Part shown: piece by piece, positions 11,937 to 23,510 of the stretch
How the letters are laid out: each line of letters starts with the position of its first letter
Numbering within the stretch: position 1 is the stretch's first letter
Assembly: GCA_036924285.1 (NCBI GenBank)
Contig: JAYKYS010000009.1
Coordinates: 12,400,001-12,464,000, forward strand
From: Asterella californica
Lineage: Eukaryota; Streptophyta; Marchantiopsida; Marchantiales; Aytoniaceae
DNA: 64,000 nt
Direction: 5' to 3'
Translations under genes and position numbers: made by a program
Notes under the pieces: model-generated
Told to the model about the DNA's origin: nothing
Databases searched by the model: none
What the model saw: the letters and a program-made list of their open reading frames with translations, nothing else

Positions 11937-12641
11937 CTAATCATCGAAGTCGTCCCTGTCACCAAATCGATCCCTCAAAAATCCGCCAATGGCTCGCAGA
12001 GTGACAAAAGCAATCATGGCGAAGACAAAGAACCCTCCACCACCAAAACCGATGGACGGTCCTAGAACAAGACCTCCCCCGTAGTAACCACCACCGAAGG
12101 GCGAGAGAGGTGAAAACCCGAAAGGAGAACCATAACCATAAGGTGAACCGTAAATTGGAGGAGCTGAGTAGGCCCTTCCTCCACCTCCACCACCACCAGA
12201 GTACGACCTGCTTGGAGCAGGGGGCGATTTAAACGCCCGGCCACCCATCCTACCACCTGATGCCGCCATTGCATCGTCCAAAGGCTGGAGGAGCAGCAAT
12301 CCAGCCAAGAATACCGCCATGGCGGGCTTTACAGCTGGGCGCATCAGGTCTTTCAAGTTCTCACCGAATTTGATCATAACTCCTTTGTCAGCCGCGACAT
12401 TCTCACAAACTCGTTCCTCCTCAATTTCATCCCCACCGCTAGCCCTCCACAGTGCAATTCTTCGCTTCCCGTCATTCCCACCATTCCGTGCTGACAACCT
12501 TAAACCTGATGAGCGCACAAACAACGGATCCCACGCCAAAGACACACTTCCTGCGTGCGCCTTCCTGGATCCAGACGCTGGAAAACCCCTAGGGTTCAAC
12601 AGTAAACACGGATGGCAAGCGCCCACCGCTGAAACGGCCAT
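11937..12641 (-). CDS. Plastid-targeted Gly-rich membrane protein, DUF1517/FLAP1-like
   Basis: A single ORF of 234 residues. Residues 1 to about 60 are Ser/Ala/Arg-rich and poor in acidic residues, like a chloroplast transit peptide. A hydrophobic stretch ending in DAMAAS (about 107-127) resembles a thylakoid targeting or membrane segment. It is followed by GGRMGGRAF, a Gly/Tyr/Pro/Ser-rich low-complexity region, and a second hydrophobic segment (FFVFAMIAFVTLRAIGGFL) with an acidic tail (DRDDFDD). The ASGG.MGG.F motif, Gly-rich stretch and final membrane helix match the N-terminal half of the DUF1517 family, whose Arabidopsis member FLAP1 tunes photosynthesis in fluctuating light. The longer helical C-terminal domain of that family is absent; either this is a natural short form or a downstream exon was missed. 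Function is inferred from weak, low-complexity similarity. Confidence 0.75.
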   Translation of the reverse strand: MAVSAVGACHPCLLLNPRGFPASGSRKAHAGSVSLAWDPLFVRSSGLRLSARNGGNDGKRRIALWRASGGDEIEEERVCENVAADKGVMIKFGENLKDLMRPAVKPAMAVFLAGLLLLQPLDDAMAASGGRMGGRAFKSPPAPSRSYSGGGGGGGRAYSAPPIYGSPYGYGSPFGFSPLSPFGGGYYGGGLVLGPSIGFGGGGFFVFAMIAFVTLRAIGGFLRDRFGDRDDFDD

Positions 12642-14808
12642 CGCTAGCGCTAAACCTCAAAAACCCTCAACTGTGACAGATTGATCCAGTCCCAAAATCG
12701 TATTTAACGTAGACGCTAGTGTGTCACTAGAGACGAGAAGTTTCTTGCGCACTGACTCAAACCTGTACTTCCGGACACATATCCGAAGTCAGAAGCCTTA
12801 GCTGAAGTATTTGAAGCCCCGAATTTGTCGAGCGCACAGACTTCGCCGTCCACAGTCGAACGCCACTTTTCCTTGAAGCGAAGCAAGCTTCCGGTGGCAA
12901 GGCAAGAGCTCCGTGTGAACCACTCAGGCAGATATTGCGGTTTGTTCGTCCACACCTTATCTGGGCCACGTAGGCCCTCCCACCCAGACCAGTACAGTAC
13001 CGTATCACCTTACTACCCCATCGGCTGGTCTGTCGTGAACCACGTACGGCGGCTATCCGCATTCTCTCTTCCACTACCGAGAGAACTTCTGGATGCGGTA
13101 GAAGAAGTTTCTCAAACTCTCAGGTTACCGACACCTGACTGCTAAGTTGCTAGTGTTAAGTTGTACTCTAGTAACGCCATTGGTAGAAAGTATATTTTCC
13201 ATATTCAGATTACAACAAATCAATAAAGGTCGTTTATGGAATCAGTTATCAAAGTGCCAGCCTTCTCGATTGACCATTGCGATTGTACTCCTTGACCATT
13301 TCTTCGAGCTACTTCAAAGAATCTGCGTATCATGCATAATTATACCCTTTGGAATCTCAAACAACAATTTTGGTCTATCAAATATATATTCACCTTAAAT
13401 CTGCTTCTAATAGACTTCAACTGTCAGCTAAGATCCTACACTTCAATAAATAATTGCAATACTCTTCCATGAGGCTTAACAAGTACATAGTACTGAAAAC
13501 TACAAAATCAACACAGTAAGTGTCAAAGTTCAGAGAAAATATTCCTTAATATATACGAATAAATTCTGAAACTCAACCTCACAGGCAAATTGGAAAACTA
13601 ACAGTGGATAATTTAACGGTTTTAAGAGAGAAATGGTAACATGTTTTTGTAACTTGGCTCATCTTAATATCCAGAATTTAATATGTGCGATCACGAGCTT
13701 CCGGAGAGAGAGAAAAGAAACACCCGCGAGAGGTTTTGTGCGGGTTCTTCCAGAGGTACCCGCAGGAACATGCCCCCGGCCTGAAACTGTAGCTCCCAGA
13801 AATTAAATATTTTCCAAAGATTTTAAGTACATGACACTCCCGAATAAAATATATGCAATGGTGTACAAGAATGGATAGCTGTTACTCTGAGAAACTCAAA
13901 GCTGAGTCAAATCACTCCATTTAAAGGTAATATCTCTAAAGAAAACGACCATAAATTTACTATTCATTAACCGTTATGACTTTTTTCTTTTCACAAATTG
14001 GGACTATTTTCTAGAGTGAAAATATCAACTTATGAAATTAAAGCCACACGGATGGAAGAAAAGGTTATAGTTTGAGGGTTCGTTAGTACAGCAGGTCCCC
14101 AAACTCTGTAAAATGTGTAACTGTAAACCCTGACAACCCACTGAGTCAGACTCAGTAGTCTTTTCACAAAAGAAAGATGGCGATCAGAACAGAAGAAGTC
14201 AAAAGAAGATCAACATAAGAAGAGCTGTACATTCAGTGTCTAAATATTTGATATCAAAGAGAACCTCAAGCTTGCAGGAAATAAAATTTCAATATCAAAA
14301 ATAGAAAAGCTTTCAAATATACAATGAAATATACCCCAAAACGACGCGCACGTAGTAGGAAACGATACAGTCCCTCAAAAAAATAAAAAAATGTAGGTTG
14401 CAAAACGGATTCGGTACTAAAAGAGACGTCTGGTGTTTTCTAAGATAGGGATCACGCCCCCCAATGAATAGCATACAGATGGAAAGACCTCATCAAGCCT
14501 TACAAGGGAAAGAAGGACACGAAGGGCCAAGCAACTACTACCCCGAAGAGGAGAACACCGGGGCTAAGCCCCGGGGCAGTCAAGGTTAGGACACGAACAC
14601 GAATATACCATACGTCGTAACTGCACTAAGATTTCAAAAATGATTTTTATCTTTAGTACGTGTGAGCGTTAAGACCGAGAATAAACTTATGCATCGCAAT
14701 GTAAATTGTTCGATTTTGCAACATTGTTGTACCCACTTTCATCTATCTAGAAGGCTGGTTGGAGAAGGATTCTTTTTGGCATACCGGTGCTTGTTTTTTC
14801 ACTATCGT
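12642..14808. other. Intergenic, no gene seen
   Basis: Holds the promoter side of the plastid-protein gene, then AT-rich DNA. A GC-rich perfect hairpin, CCGGGGCT-a-AGCCCCGG, lies at 14558..14574. No coding region or RNA gene recognised. Confidence 0.4.
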
Positions 14809-14812
14809 ACGT

Positions 14813-16139
14813 TGTCGTGATGTGAATCATTTTACATTGTAAATAATTCACCTCTTTGTGAAGCGTTAGTCTCTCTGAGTGAAGTTAAGACCTCAGAGAA
14901 GTCGACACTGGAGGATGTTATATATTTTGAGTCTTAGTAGGTTGATTACCATCTTGATAGAGTTAAGCTCATGGGTTGTACTTACATGTCGCCCATGCAT
15001 GCTTTCTAGCGTGTTTGAGTTATCTTTCAAGATTACGTGTCATTTTACATGTCTTCGCATGTAGTTTAGGAGTTACGCTGGCACTTTAGGGACTTGACGT
15101 GGTAGCCTATGTGCAAAATTAAGTCACCATGTGGTTTGGGACACAAAAGGACAGGGGAGTAAAGCTATGAACTCCCATTGGTTCAATTTTCTCTTTGTGT
15201 ACTGCTAAACTTAGTAGTAGAGGTCGTAAGAGGAGTTTGAGCATTTGGTGAGGAGACTACAAAATCTGAGAACACATGAAGATAGGGCTCGTCTTGCCAG
15301 TCGCTGGCAGTGAAATTTTTGATTGATTTGGAGCAATAAAGAAGGAGTTATGGTTGATTGAAGTTCAATTTGTGCCAGAATTGCAGCACTTCTATTGATT
15401 TTGGGGTTTTCGGTGTCAATCGTAGTAGATTTGAGAAAATCGCTTCAAATCTTCAAGGTCGCGTTCATTGTCAGTAGGGCTACGACTGTCCCTAAATTTT
15501 CATGTCAATTGAGTCTATGAGTAATTCGGGGCGACCGCTGAAGCAGAGGGGGTCTGAAAAGCTCTCAATCTAGAACAGCAACTTCAGAGAGCGAGATCTG
15601 GAGTTATGTGTACAATCAGGAGGCCCAACTTCACAAGAGTGTTCAGCAAGCTGTGAACTGCAAATCCTGTAAGAATCTTTGAAAGTGATCGAGCCAATTC
15701 TCTGTTCTAGGTCAAAATAGCTGTCTCGGTATCAGAAATTGCCGTAATTTCTCTGCTCATAACGTTTCTGCCCATATCTTGGTGCTCTGAATTGATCTCA
15801 AGCTGAAACTTCGTATATATGATAAGTAGGGCCTCATTTACATGTAGGAGAAGTTCTGAAGTCTGAACCATTGTATGTTTCTGAATCTGGACTGTTAAAG
15901 TTTGCTGTCTGACTTTATTATTTGCTAGTCTGACCTGATTTTCGCTTCCTGAACATACTGGAGGGTCCATTCGACCTGAATGAGTGTTTATAATGTTCCC
16001 TTTTGATCTGAAGCTTACCTCTGTAGTAAGGAACCATAGCCTGAAGCCCAACGCTTCCCTGAGTAGATTGAACACATCCTTCAAGATCATATCACAGTCA
16101 GAAGGTTTCGTCCTTCACAGGAAAACTCTCAACTCGACA
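14813..16139 (+). repeat. Family A 5' LTR
   Basis: 1327 bp, TGTCG...CGACA. An AATAAA lies near 15339 in element orientation. Compared with the 3' LTR it lacks a small duplication around 15100 (GTGAAAAATT-type), has a 16-bp extra stretch near 15760 (CTCATAACGTTT region), and shows scattered substitutions. The last 60 bases contain an imperfect hairpin, GAAGG..CCTTC, next to ATCACAGTCAG. Confidence 0.9.
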
Positions 16140-18549
16140 TTCTGGTGCTTCCACTGAGAGCCATTGGGGTGATTGATTGAGAAGGTTGAGTTTACTACAA
16201 AGAGAAGAGATGGACCGCAAGGGCGCTGCTGCTGCTACTTCTACGGCTGCAGCACCTTCTGTTGCACCAGTGGCTACAGCGACATCTGCATCTGGTCTGG
16301 ATACGGCTGAGATTCTGAAGACGCTTGCGGCCTTGGTCCAACAACATCCGATCGTTGGAGGGGGTGAGTTAAAATCCACCAAGGCTTTGCAAGCGATTGT
16401 GAATTGATGTGACTGATTTGAGGGTAGAGATATTTCTAGATATCTGCGTGAGTATCGAGGAGAGATAGAACTTGCTAGAGTTACTGATATAGAGATGATA
16501 ACCAGTTTTGAGTTAGCTGTAATTCTTGAGTTGCGGGACCAAGTTAGGGATGTACAGAGAAGAAATCTAGGTGTCTGGATGAGTTTCGAGCGATCTTTTC
16601 GAGAGGAGTTTCTCGAAGAAGATTCAGAGAGAGTCACTAGAAGAACGTTTCTAGACAGGGTTGAGCAGCAACCTGGTCGTATGATGGGTCTGAATGAGAT
16701 GTTGAGAGAGTTTGATCGGAGATATCGACAACTCTCAACTCTAGAGCGAATAACGTTGGATGCTAGGAGAACCGAGCTTTTCTTGCAAGCTATCGATGAT
16801 GCTACGGCAGATCGGTTGTGCTTCATGTTGGCTGATCAATCTGCTGCAGGAGGAGTTACTACCGATTAGAGAAGAGTCGAGGATGCTGTTGCCATACTAA
16901 CGAGACAGAGGAGGGGAAGAGTGGCTGTGAGAGGACGTCCGCTTGCAGAAGTGACCGCTCAACCTCGCACTGCTTCTCATGTACAGCAACCTCCGGCTCC
17001 GGCTCCTAGACTTGTTATACCGGCTGCAGTACCTTTGATGCCTGTGGTGCCAGTTCCTGCACAAAGGGCACCGGTTCAAAGACCTGCGGAGAACCATGGA
17101 TAGTAGAACCAGATCGAAGACTTGATTCGACAGATGAGAGAACTGAAGGTGGAGTTAGCTAGCCTATAGAGAGAGCAGCCACCGGCGCCTGCTGCTGCAC
17201 GTCCAGGAGGTCCTCCTGTTCGTAGGCGTATCTGGTGTGACAGTCTTGATCATTTTCGTGGAGACTGTCAAGAGCTTACGGCTGCCTTGCGAGATGGTGT
17301 GGTTCGCTACCAGAACGGTAGGCTACATCTTTCTTCGACTGGAGAGCCGCTGAACACGCAGTTTGGACGAGGAGGCATGAGGAGTGTACCTCAAATTACT
17401 ACGGCTGCTACTGTACATGCATTGATAGCACCACCGGTAAATCCTGATGTATATGCCGGTCACATTGAAGTTTCTTCTAGTCCTACATTGCTAGATAGGA
17501 CTGCTGAGAAGAGTATTGCTCCCGTTCCTTCTGAAACATTGAAGAGAAGAGCAGAGACTATACGTAGGGTCACAAGGTGGAGAGATCCTGTTGACGCTGC
17601 GTCTATCAAAGCATTCTTGGACGTGGATAGACACGTTCACTGGCAGGATGCTTCTGTGGAGGAAAAGAGGCGGCGAGAAGCCTCTGAACTTGATACTGGA
17701 GTTCTAGAGGAGACTGGAGATAGACGGAGGATCACAAGGAGACGAGTGGCTCTTCTTGAGAACATCTCGTCTACTTCTGCAGCTCCTCCACCTGCACCAG
17801 GTCCGATGGTGGAGGAGCCAGGATCACAAGAGCCAACGACTACTGGTAGACGGTTTACTGCACAAGAGAAAGAGAAGGGACCGGCTTATAAGTTGACGGC
17901 TGATATCGAGACTTCAACTGATCTCAAGAGCATCTTGGAGTAGAGAATACTTGACGCGCGAATCGAGTTTTCTCTTCGGGAAGTTCTTGATATTGCGAAG
18001 AGAGGGTTTCACGAGCTGATCATCGACATCATCAAGCGGAAGAAACAGGTGATGTCCGAGCAAGTAGAAAGTCAGATGATTGATGTGGTAGGAGCCTCTA
18101 TGAATGATGTAGAGTACGGAAAGGTGCATTTTCAGGAGGCTGATGATACAGAGTACCAGCAAGAAGCGTTGGTTGCTAGTACCAACACTGTTGAATTTGA
18201 AGATGAAGAAGCTGACGACGAGAGTTCAGCTACCGATAGCGACTTCAGAAAAGACACTGGGCTCGTGCTACAACTGCTACACGAGTTCGTCTTGGAAGTC
18301 TTGAACCTGTTGCTGCTTTGGTTGATCACGATTCAGAGATTAACATCATGTCACGATCATCAGTGGCCTATCAAACTGAATCATGGTTGGGTGCTACGAG
18401 CTGCAAACAACCAGAAGGGTGAGTTATACGGCGCTTGTCCTAATGTGAGAGTGAAGCTGGGTGATGTGGAGGTATATCAGCACTTCTTCGTGCAGTCTTC
18501 TGCTTCTTATCCTGTGATTCTTGGTCAGCCTTATATCACTGCAGTTTGA
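16140..18549 (+). pseudogene. Decayed gag-protease region of family A
   Basis: Reading the frame through its stops gives, in order: an N-terminal Ala-rich segment with GGGELKSTKAL (16210..16404); a gag core with ELAVILELRDQV, a Phe/Glu-rich helix and REFDRRYRQLSTLERITLDA (16495..16866); a Pro/Ala-rich linker; a zinc-knuckle-like WCDSLDHFRGDC (C-x4-H-x4-C, about 17238..17273); and an acidic linker ending KKQVMSEQVESQMIDVV. The protease follows in disrupted frames, ending VKLGDVEVYQHFFVQSS and VILGQPYITAV (to 18546). The related minus-strand copy at 22195..23510 keeps the active-site-like VDHGSEINIMS. At least five in-frame stops occur, mostly TAG where Q is expected. Confidence 0.8.
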
Positions 18550-19733
18550 ATGGAGACCAATGTGATGGATGACGGATCTCGCTATGCTACGATCCGCAGT
18601 CCGGATGATAGACGTTCTGTGCAGTTTCTGACCGTTCGTACGAATCACGAACGAAACAGACAGACTTTGAGAGATTCTCTTATCTGTAGGAGCAAGGGTT
18701 TTCTGAAACCACTCTTGTAGGACGGGATACCAAGAGTGACGGATCTGCTATTACTATGATCCCGCTTGAGCAGCCTATGGGATCACAAGAGGCTGACGAA
18801 GAGGTTGCTCAAGATTCTGAGAACAGCTATACTGTACATAGTTGGAAATCTTTTTTGATGACTTTCAGTTCTGATGAGTGGAGTGAGTTCACGCGTGTAG
18901 AGGATTTGACTGAGAAAAGTAGAAGGAAGATGGAGAAGTATGCAGAAAATCTGCGTTGTACAGAAGTTCTAGATGAAGATGAGATGATTTCTGGTATTTA
19001 CGAGGAGTTTGTAGGGGTACAGTCTTTTGTTCGTTGGCTGGATGATGTAGATAGGTTGATGGAGCAGATGGGAAGGAAGGGTGGTGATCCCCATCCACTC
19101 TCGTAAAGTCTATGAGGAGGTTGTCTCGTGCTTACAATCTCGTCCTCATCCGAGACTGGAGAGTAGATGGAAGGATGCAATCTGTTGGTGTAGCTCTCAA
19201 GAAGAAGTAGCGGTTCACACCAAATACAAAACTGTAGCGAAGAAGGTGAAACCAGTGACGACCCAGTTACCTGTTGATTCTCGACAGCAGATGGAGTTAG
19301 TGGCCACTGAGCCTGTACTGAGAGATCCTAAACAGATAAGACACGAGTTTACTCAAGAGACACTCGAGCAGCTCCAGATAGGAGGGGGTGGCTTCTTGAC
19401 TGAAGCGGAGAAACGAGCTTTTGAGCAAATGATAGTTAGCCATGGTAAGACATTTTCTTTCTCAGCTGGAGAGGTTGGTTGTGTGGATCCTAGTGTGATA
19501 GCTCCGATGGTTATCTTCACTGTTCCTCACGTACCTTGAAACTTGAAACCGATTCCAATCCCTCGTGCTTTGCTACCGATGGTTATTGAGTTACTGAAGG
19601 AGAGGATGACAAGAGATGAAGACGCCCGGTTACTGAAGAGGCTAAGGCGGAGGAGAGTGACGATGAAGAAAACAAACAAAAGACTGAAGAGGTTGGCACA
19701 TGCCGGAGGATGTGCAGGTTTGGAGGGGGTGGA
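18550..19733 (+). pseudogene. Family A pre-RT linker and truncated RT start
   Basis: An acidic linker (EDLTEKSRRKMEKYAENLR and following) leads to SHGKTFSFSAGEVGCVDPSV, then APMVIFTVPHVP and LKPIPIPRALLPMVIELLKE, the conserved lead-in to a Gypsy-type reverse transcriptase (about 19430..19605). The RT core is absent; the sequence jumps to an acidic, Lys-rich C-terminal-like tail and then the purine tract. This fits an internal deletion of about RT-RNase H-integrase. Confidence 0.75.
19722..19733 (+). other. Polypurine tract of family A
   Basis: GGAGGGGGTGGA directly precedes the TGTC of the 3' LTR, the position expected for the plus-strand primer. Confidence 0.7.
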
Positions 19734-21061
19734 TGTCTTGATGTGAATCATTTTACATTGTAAATAATTCACCTCTTTGTCAAGCGTTAGTCTCTCTGAG
19801 TGAAGTTAGGACCTCAGAGAAGTCGACACTGGAGGATGTTATATATTTTGAGTCTTAGTAGGTTGATTACCATCTTGATAGAGTTAAGCTCATGGGTTGT
19901 ACTTACATGTCGCCCATGCATGCTTTCTAGCGTGTTTGAGTTATCTTTCAAGATTACGTGTCGTTTTACATGTCTTCGCATGTAGTTTAGGGGGTTACGC
20001 TGGCACTTTAAGGACTTGACGTGGTATTGTGAAAAATTGTGACGCCTATGTGAAAAATTAAGTCACCATGTGGTTTGGGACACAAAAGGACAAGGGAGTG
20101 AAGCTATGAACTCCCATTGGTCCAATTTTATCTTTGTGTACTGCTAAACTTAGTAGTAGGGGTCTTAAGAGGAGTTTGAGCATTTGGTGAGGAGACTACG
20201 AAATCTAAGAACACATGAAGCTAGCGCTCGTTGTGTCAGTCGCTGTCAGTGAAATTTTTGATCGATTTGGAGCAATAAAGAAGGAGTTATGGTTGATTGA
20301 AGTTCGATTTGTGTCAGAATTGCAGCACTTCTGTTGATTTTGGGGTTTTCGGTGTCTATCGCAGTAAATTTGAGAAAATCGCTTCAAACCTTCGGGGTCG
20401 TGTTCATTGTCAGCAGGGCTACGACTGCCCCCAAATTTTCATGTCAATTGAGTCTGTGAGTAATTCGAGGCGACCGCTGAAGCAGAGGGGTCTGAAAAGC
20501 TCTCAATCTAGAACAGCAACTTCAGAGAGCGAGATCTGGAGTTTTGTGTACAATCAAGAGGTCCAACTTCACAAGAGTGTTCAGCAAGCTGTGAACTGCA
20601 AATCCTGTAAGAATCTTCGAAAGTAATCGAGCCAATTCTCTGTTCTAGGTCGAAATAGCTGTCTGGGTATCAGAAATTCCCGTAATTTCTCTGCCCATAT
20701 CTTGGTGCTCTGAATTGATCTCAAGCTGAAACTTCGTATGTATGGTCAATAGGGCCTCATTTACATGTAGGAGAAGTTCTGAAGTTTGAACCATTGTATG
20801 TTTCTGAATCTAGACTGTTAAAGTTCGCTGTTTGACCTTATTACTGCTAGTCTGATCTGATTTTCGCTTCTTGAACATACTGGAGGGTCCATTTGACCTG
20901 AGTGAGTGTTTATAGTGTTCCCTTTTGATCTGAAGCTTACCTCTGAAGTAAGGAACCATAGCCTGAAGCCCAACGCTTCCCTAAGTAGATTGAACACATC
21001 TTTCAAGATCATATCATAGTCAGAAAGTTCCGCCCTTCTCAGGAAATCTCTCAACTCTACA
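19734..21061 (+). repeat. Family A 3' LTR
   Basis: 1328 bp, TGTCTTGATG...CTCTACA, nearly collinear with the 5' LTR apart from two 15-20 bp indels and scattered substitutions. The number of differences suggests an old insertion. ACGT follows at 21062. Confidence 0.9.
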
Positions 21062-21065
21062 ACGT

Positions 21066-22194
21066 GTGCGTTAGTCCACTTTTATTCAATTTCGTGTCAT
21101 TTAGACTATCCATGTAGATGGAGCTTACATGACGAGGGTACCCCACATGTTCGCACATTAAATATACATCCCAAGCGTACCAGCCGAGAATAGGAGGAAG
21201 AGGACGAGCGGGTGTAACGGCCGATAAAATTAAAGAGGGCGATTGGTTGCGAGGTGAAAGGCACCTTCCGCTTGGCGTTCAATTTATTGCCGCGGTGGTG
21301 TTTTCGAGAGAAAAACGGCCGGCTCAAAAAGAAAAAGGAAAAGGTGCGTGGTCGCTGCTAGGTTACTTCGTTCCTCGGTAGCGAAATAATGAACGCGGGC
21401 CTCGCAGTGTTGCAGTATTGCACTATCGGATTTCGTGACCGTTTCGTCGCTAGGATGAGACGCTGTTGTCATTCATTCGCTACTCGTGATCGACTAACGT
21501 CGTCAAATTATGCGACTGGGGCAGAGAGACGAACGACGTGCACGCTGGTTTCGTCGCATGGTGGAGCGGTGCTGTTGATCGCTTCTCAAGATCGAGTAAC
21601 GAGAGTGTCGTTCTTGTGCGAGTGGGATAGAGGACGACATGCACGGTTCTGTCTATGATCGTATTCGTTCTTGAATTAGGTTTCGTTGCTCCCAGTATGG
21701 TCGCGCTATCCCAGTATGGAGGCCACGTTGACGTTCAACGACTCTTGTGATCGTTGCCTTGCTCGAGATCGGAGCAGAGGTGGAGCAGGGACCAAAAATG
21801 AGCTTCTTTGCTCATTTTCCTGTCTTGCAACTAGGAGTAGGACAGGGGCGGAGCACGGACCAGAGAGTTGTTGCTGTCCCTTTGGTTTTGCTGTTCTTGA
21901 ATCTCGTATTTTGCTCGTTTTGGTCGTGTGCTCATATTCGTCCAAGATTTAGGTTTGGTTGGCTTTCGTGCTGAGTGAAAGTCGCGGTGTCGTTGGACAG
22001 ATTTGGAGTCGTTCCTCGACTAAGAAAGAGCGGGATAGAGGTGGAGACGAGCTTCTCTCCTGGTCTTCATGCTCAAACTGCGAGCGGGACAGAGACGGAC
22101 CAGTGAGCGGGCATCCATGCCACGATGGGCGAAATGAACTTCATCGTGTCTACGTGGCGAGAGAGCATGGGGCAAGCTGTAAAGATAAGTTCTC
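21066..22194. other. Unassigned; degenerate short repeats
   Basis: Non-coding on inspection. Between about 21500 and 22110 a degenerate motif near GAGYGGGAYAGAGGnGGA recurs at irregular spacing (for example near 21617, 21770, 21840, 22030 and 22085), suggesting an eroded minisatellite. Confidence 0.35.
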
Positions 22195-23510
22195 CGATGT
22201 ATGGACATCTGCCTTCTACTCTTCTCAGTCAAATCATCTACTGGCGTGAACCCACTCCAATCATCAGAACTGAAAGTCATCAAACCAGATTTCCAACTAT
22301 GTACAATACAACTACTCTCTGAATCTTGAGCAGCCTCTTCACCAGCCTCCTTTGATCCCTCAAGTTGCTCAAGTAGGATCATAGTAGCAGTAGATCCTTC
22401 ACTCTTGCTATCCCGTCCTACAAGAGTGGTTTCAGAAAACCCTTACTCCTACATATAGGAGAATCTCTCAAAGTCTGTCAGTTTCGTTTGTGATTCGTAC
22501 GAACGGTCAGAAACTGCACAGAACGTCTATCATCTGGACTACGGATCCTAGCATAATGAGATCCGGCATCCATCACCTTGGTCTCTATTCTAACCGCAGT
22601 GATATAAGACTGACCAAGAATCACAGGATACGAAGCAGAAGACTACACGAAGAAGTGCTGATTTACATCTACATCACCTATCTTCACCTTCACGTTAGGA
22701 CAAGCGCCGTATAGCTCACCTTTCTAGTTGTTTGCAGCACGTAACACCCAATCATGGTTCAGCTTGATAGATCACTGACCTCTCTCATGCACCTCCCGTG
22801 ACATGATGTTGATCTCAGATCCGTGATCAACCAAGGCAGCAACAGGTTCAGGTAAACTCCCAAGGCGAACTCGTGTAGCAGTCGTAACACGAGCCCAATG
22901 TCTTTTTCTCAAGTCATTATCACTAGCTGGACTTTCCTTGCCAGCTTCCTCATCGTCGAACTCAATAGTGTTGGTACCAGCAACTAACGCTTCTTGTTGG
23001 TAGTCCTGGTCATCAGCTTCCTGAAAATGCACCTTTCCAAACTCTGCATCATTCACAGAAGCTCCTACCACATCTATCATTTGGCTTTCTACTTGTTCAG
23101 ACATCACCTGTCTCTTGCGCTTGATGATGTCGATGATCAGTTCGTGAAACTCCCTCTTTGCAGTACCAAGAACTTCCCGGAGAGAAAACTCGATTCGTGC
23201 ATCCAGTATCCTCTGCTCCAAGATGCTCTTTAGATCAGTAGAAGTTTCAATATCAACTGCCAACTTGTAGGTCGGTCCTTTCTCCTTCTCTTGGACAGTA
23301 AACCTCCTTCCAGCCACCGTTGGTTCCTGCTGGGATCTTTGCACGTCCTCCATCGGACCTGGTGCAGGTGGAGGAGCTTGAAAAGTAGAAAGGATGTCCT
23401 CTGGAGGAGCTGCTCGTCTCCTTGTGACCTTCCGTCTATCTCCAGTCTCCTCAGGAACTTCAGTATTTCTTGTATTTACGCCAAGTCTTGTGTTGACATC
23501 AACAAACATC
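22195..23510 (-). pseudogene. Gag-protease fragment of the family A lineage
   Basis: On the minus strand this repeats the middle of family A. It has PEETGDRRKVTRRR, a Pro/Ala linker with the AGRRFTVQEKEKGPTYKLA motif, an intact LKSILEQRILDARIEFSL where the other copy has a stop, and the protease-like VDHGSEINIMS. Broken frames then carry the region corresponding to VKLGDVEVYQHFFVQSS. It stops at both ends without LTRs, so it is an isolated fragment in opposite orientation, about 1.1 kb from the 3' LTR. Confidence 0.8.

Larger units (their letters stand above)
14813..21061 (+). mobile_element. LTR retrotransposon, family A, complete ends, internally deleted
   Basis: Two direct 1.3-kb LTRs (14813..16139 and 19734..21061) enclose 3.6 kb of plus-strand gag-protease remains. 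The LTRs start TGTC(G/T)TGATGTGAATC and end CTC(G/T)ACA, giving inverted TGTCG/CGACA tips. The element is flanked by ACGT at 14809..14812 and 21062..21065, a 4-bp target duplication. A purine tract (GGAGGGGGTGGA) ends immediately before the 3' LTR, and a candidate primer site (TGGTGCTTCCACTGAGAG) follows the 5' LTR. The coding part resembles a Ty3/Gypsy-type lineage, but only the first few residues of RT remain and RNase H and integrase are missing, so it is non-autonomous. Stops interrupt gag repeatedly. Confidence 0.9.
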
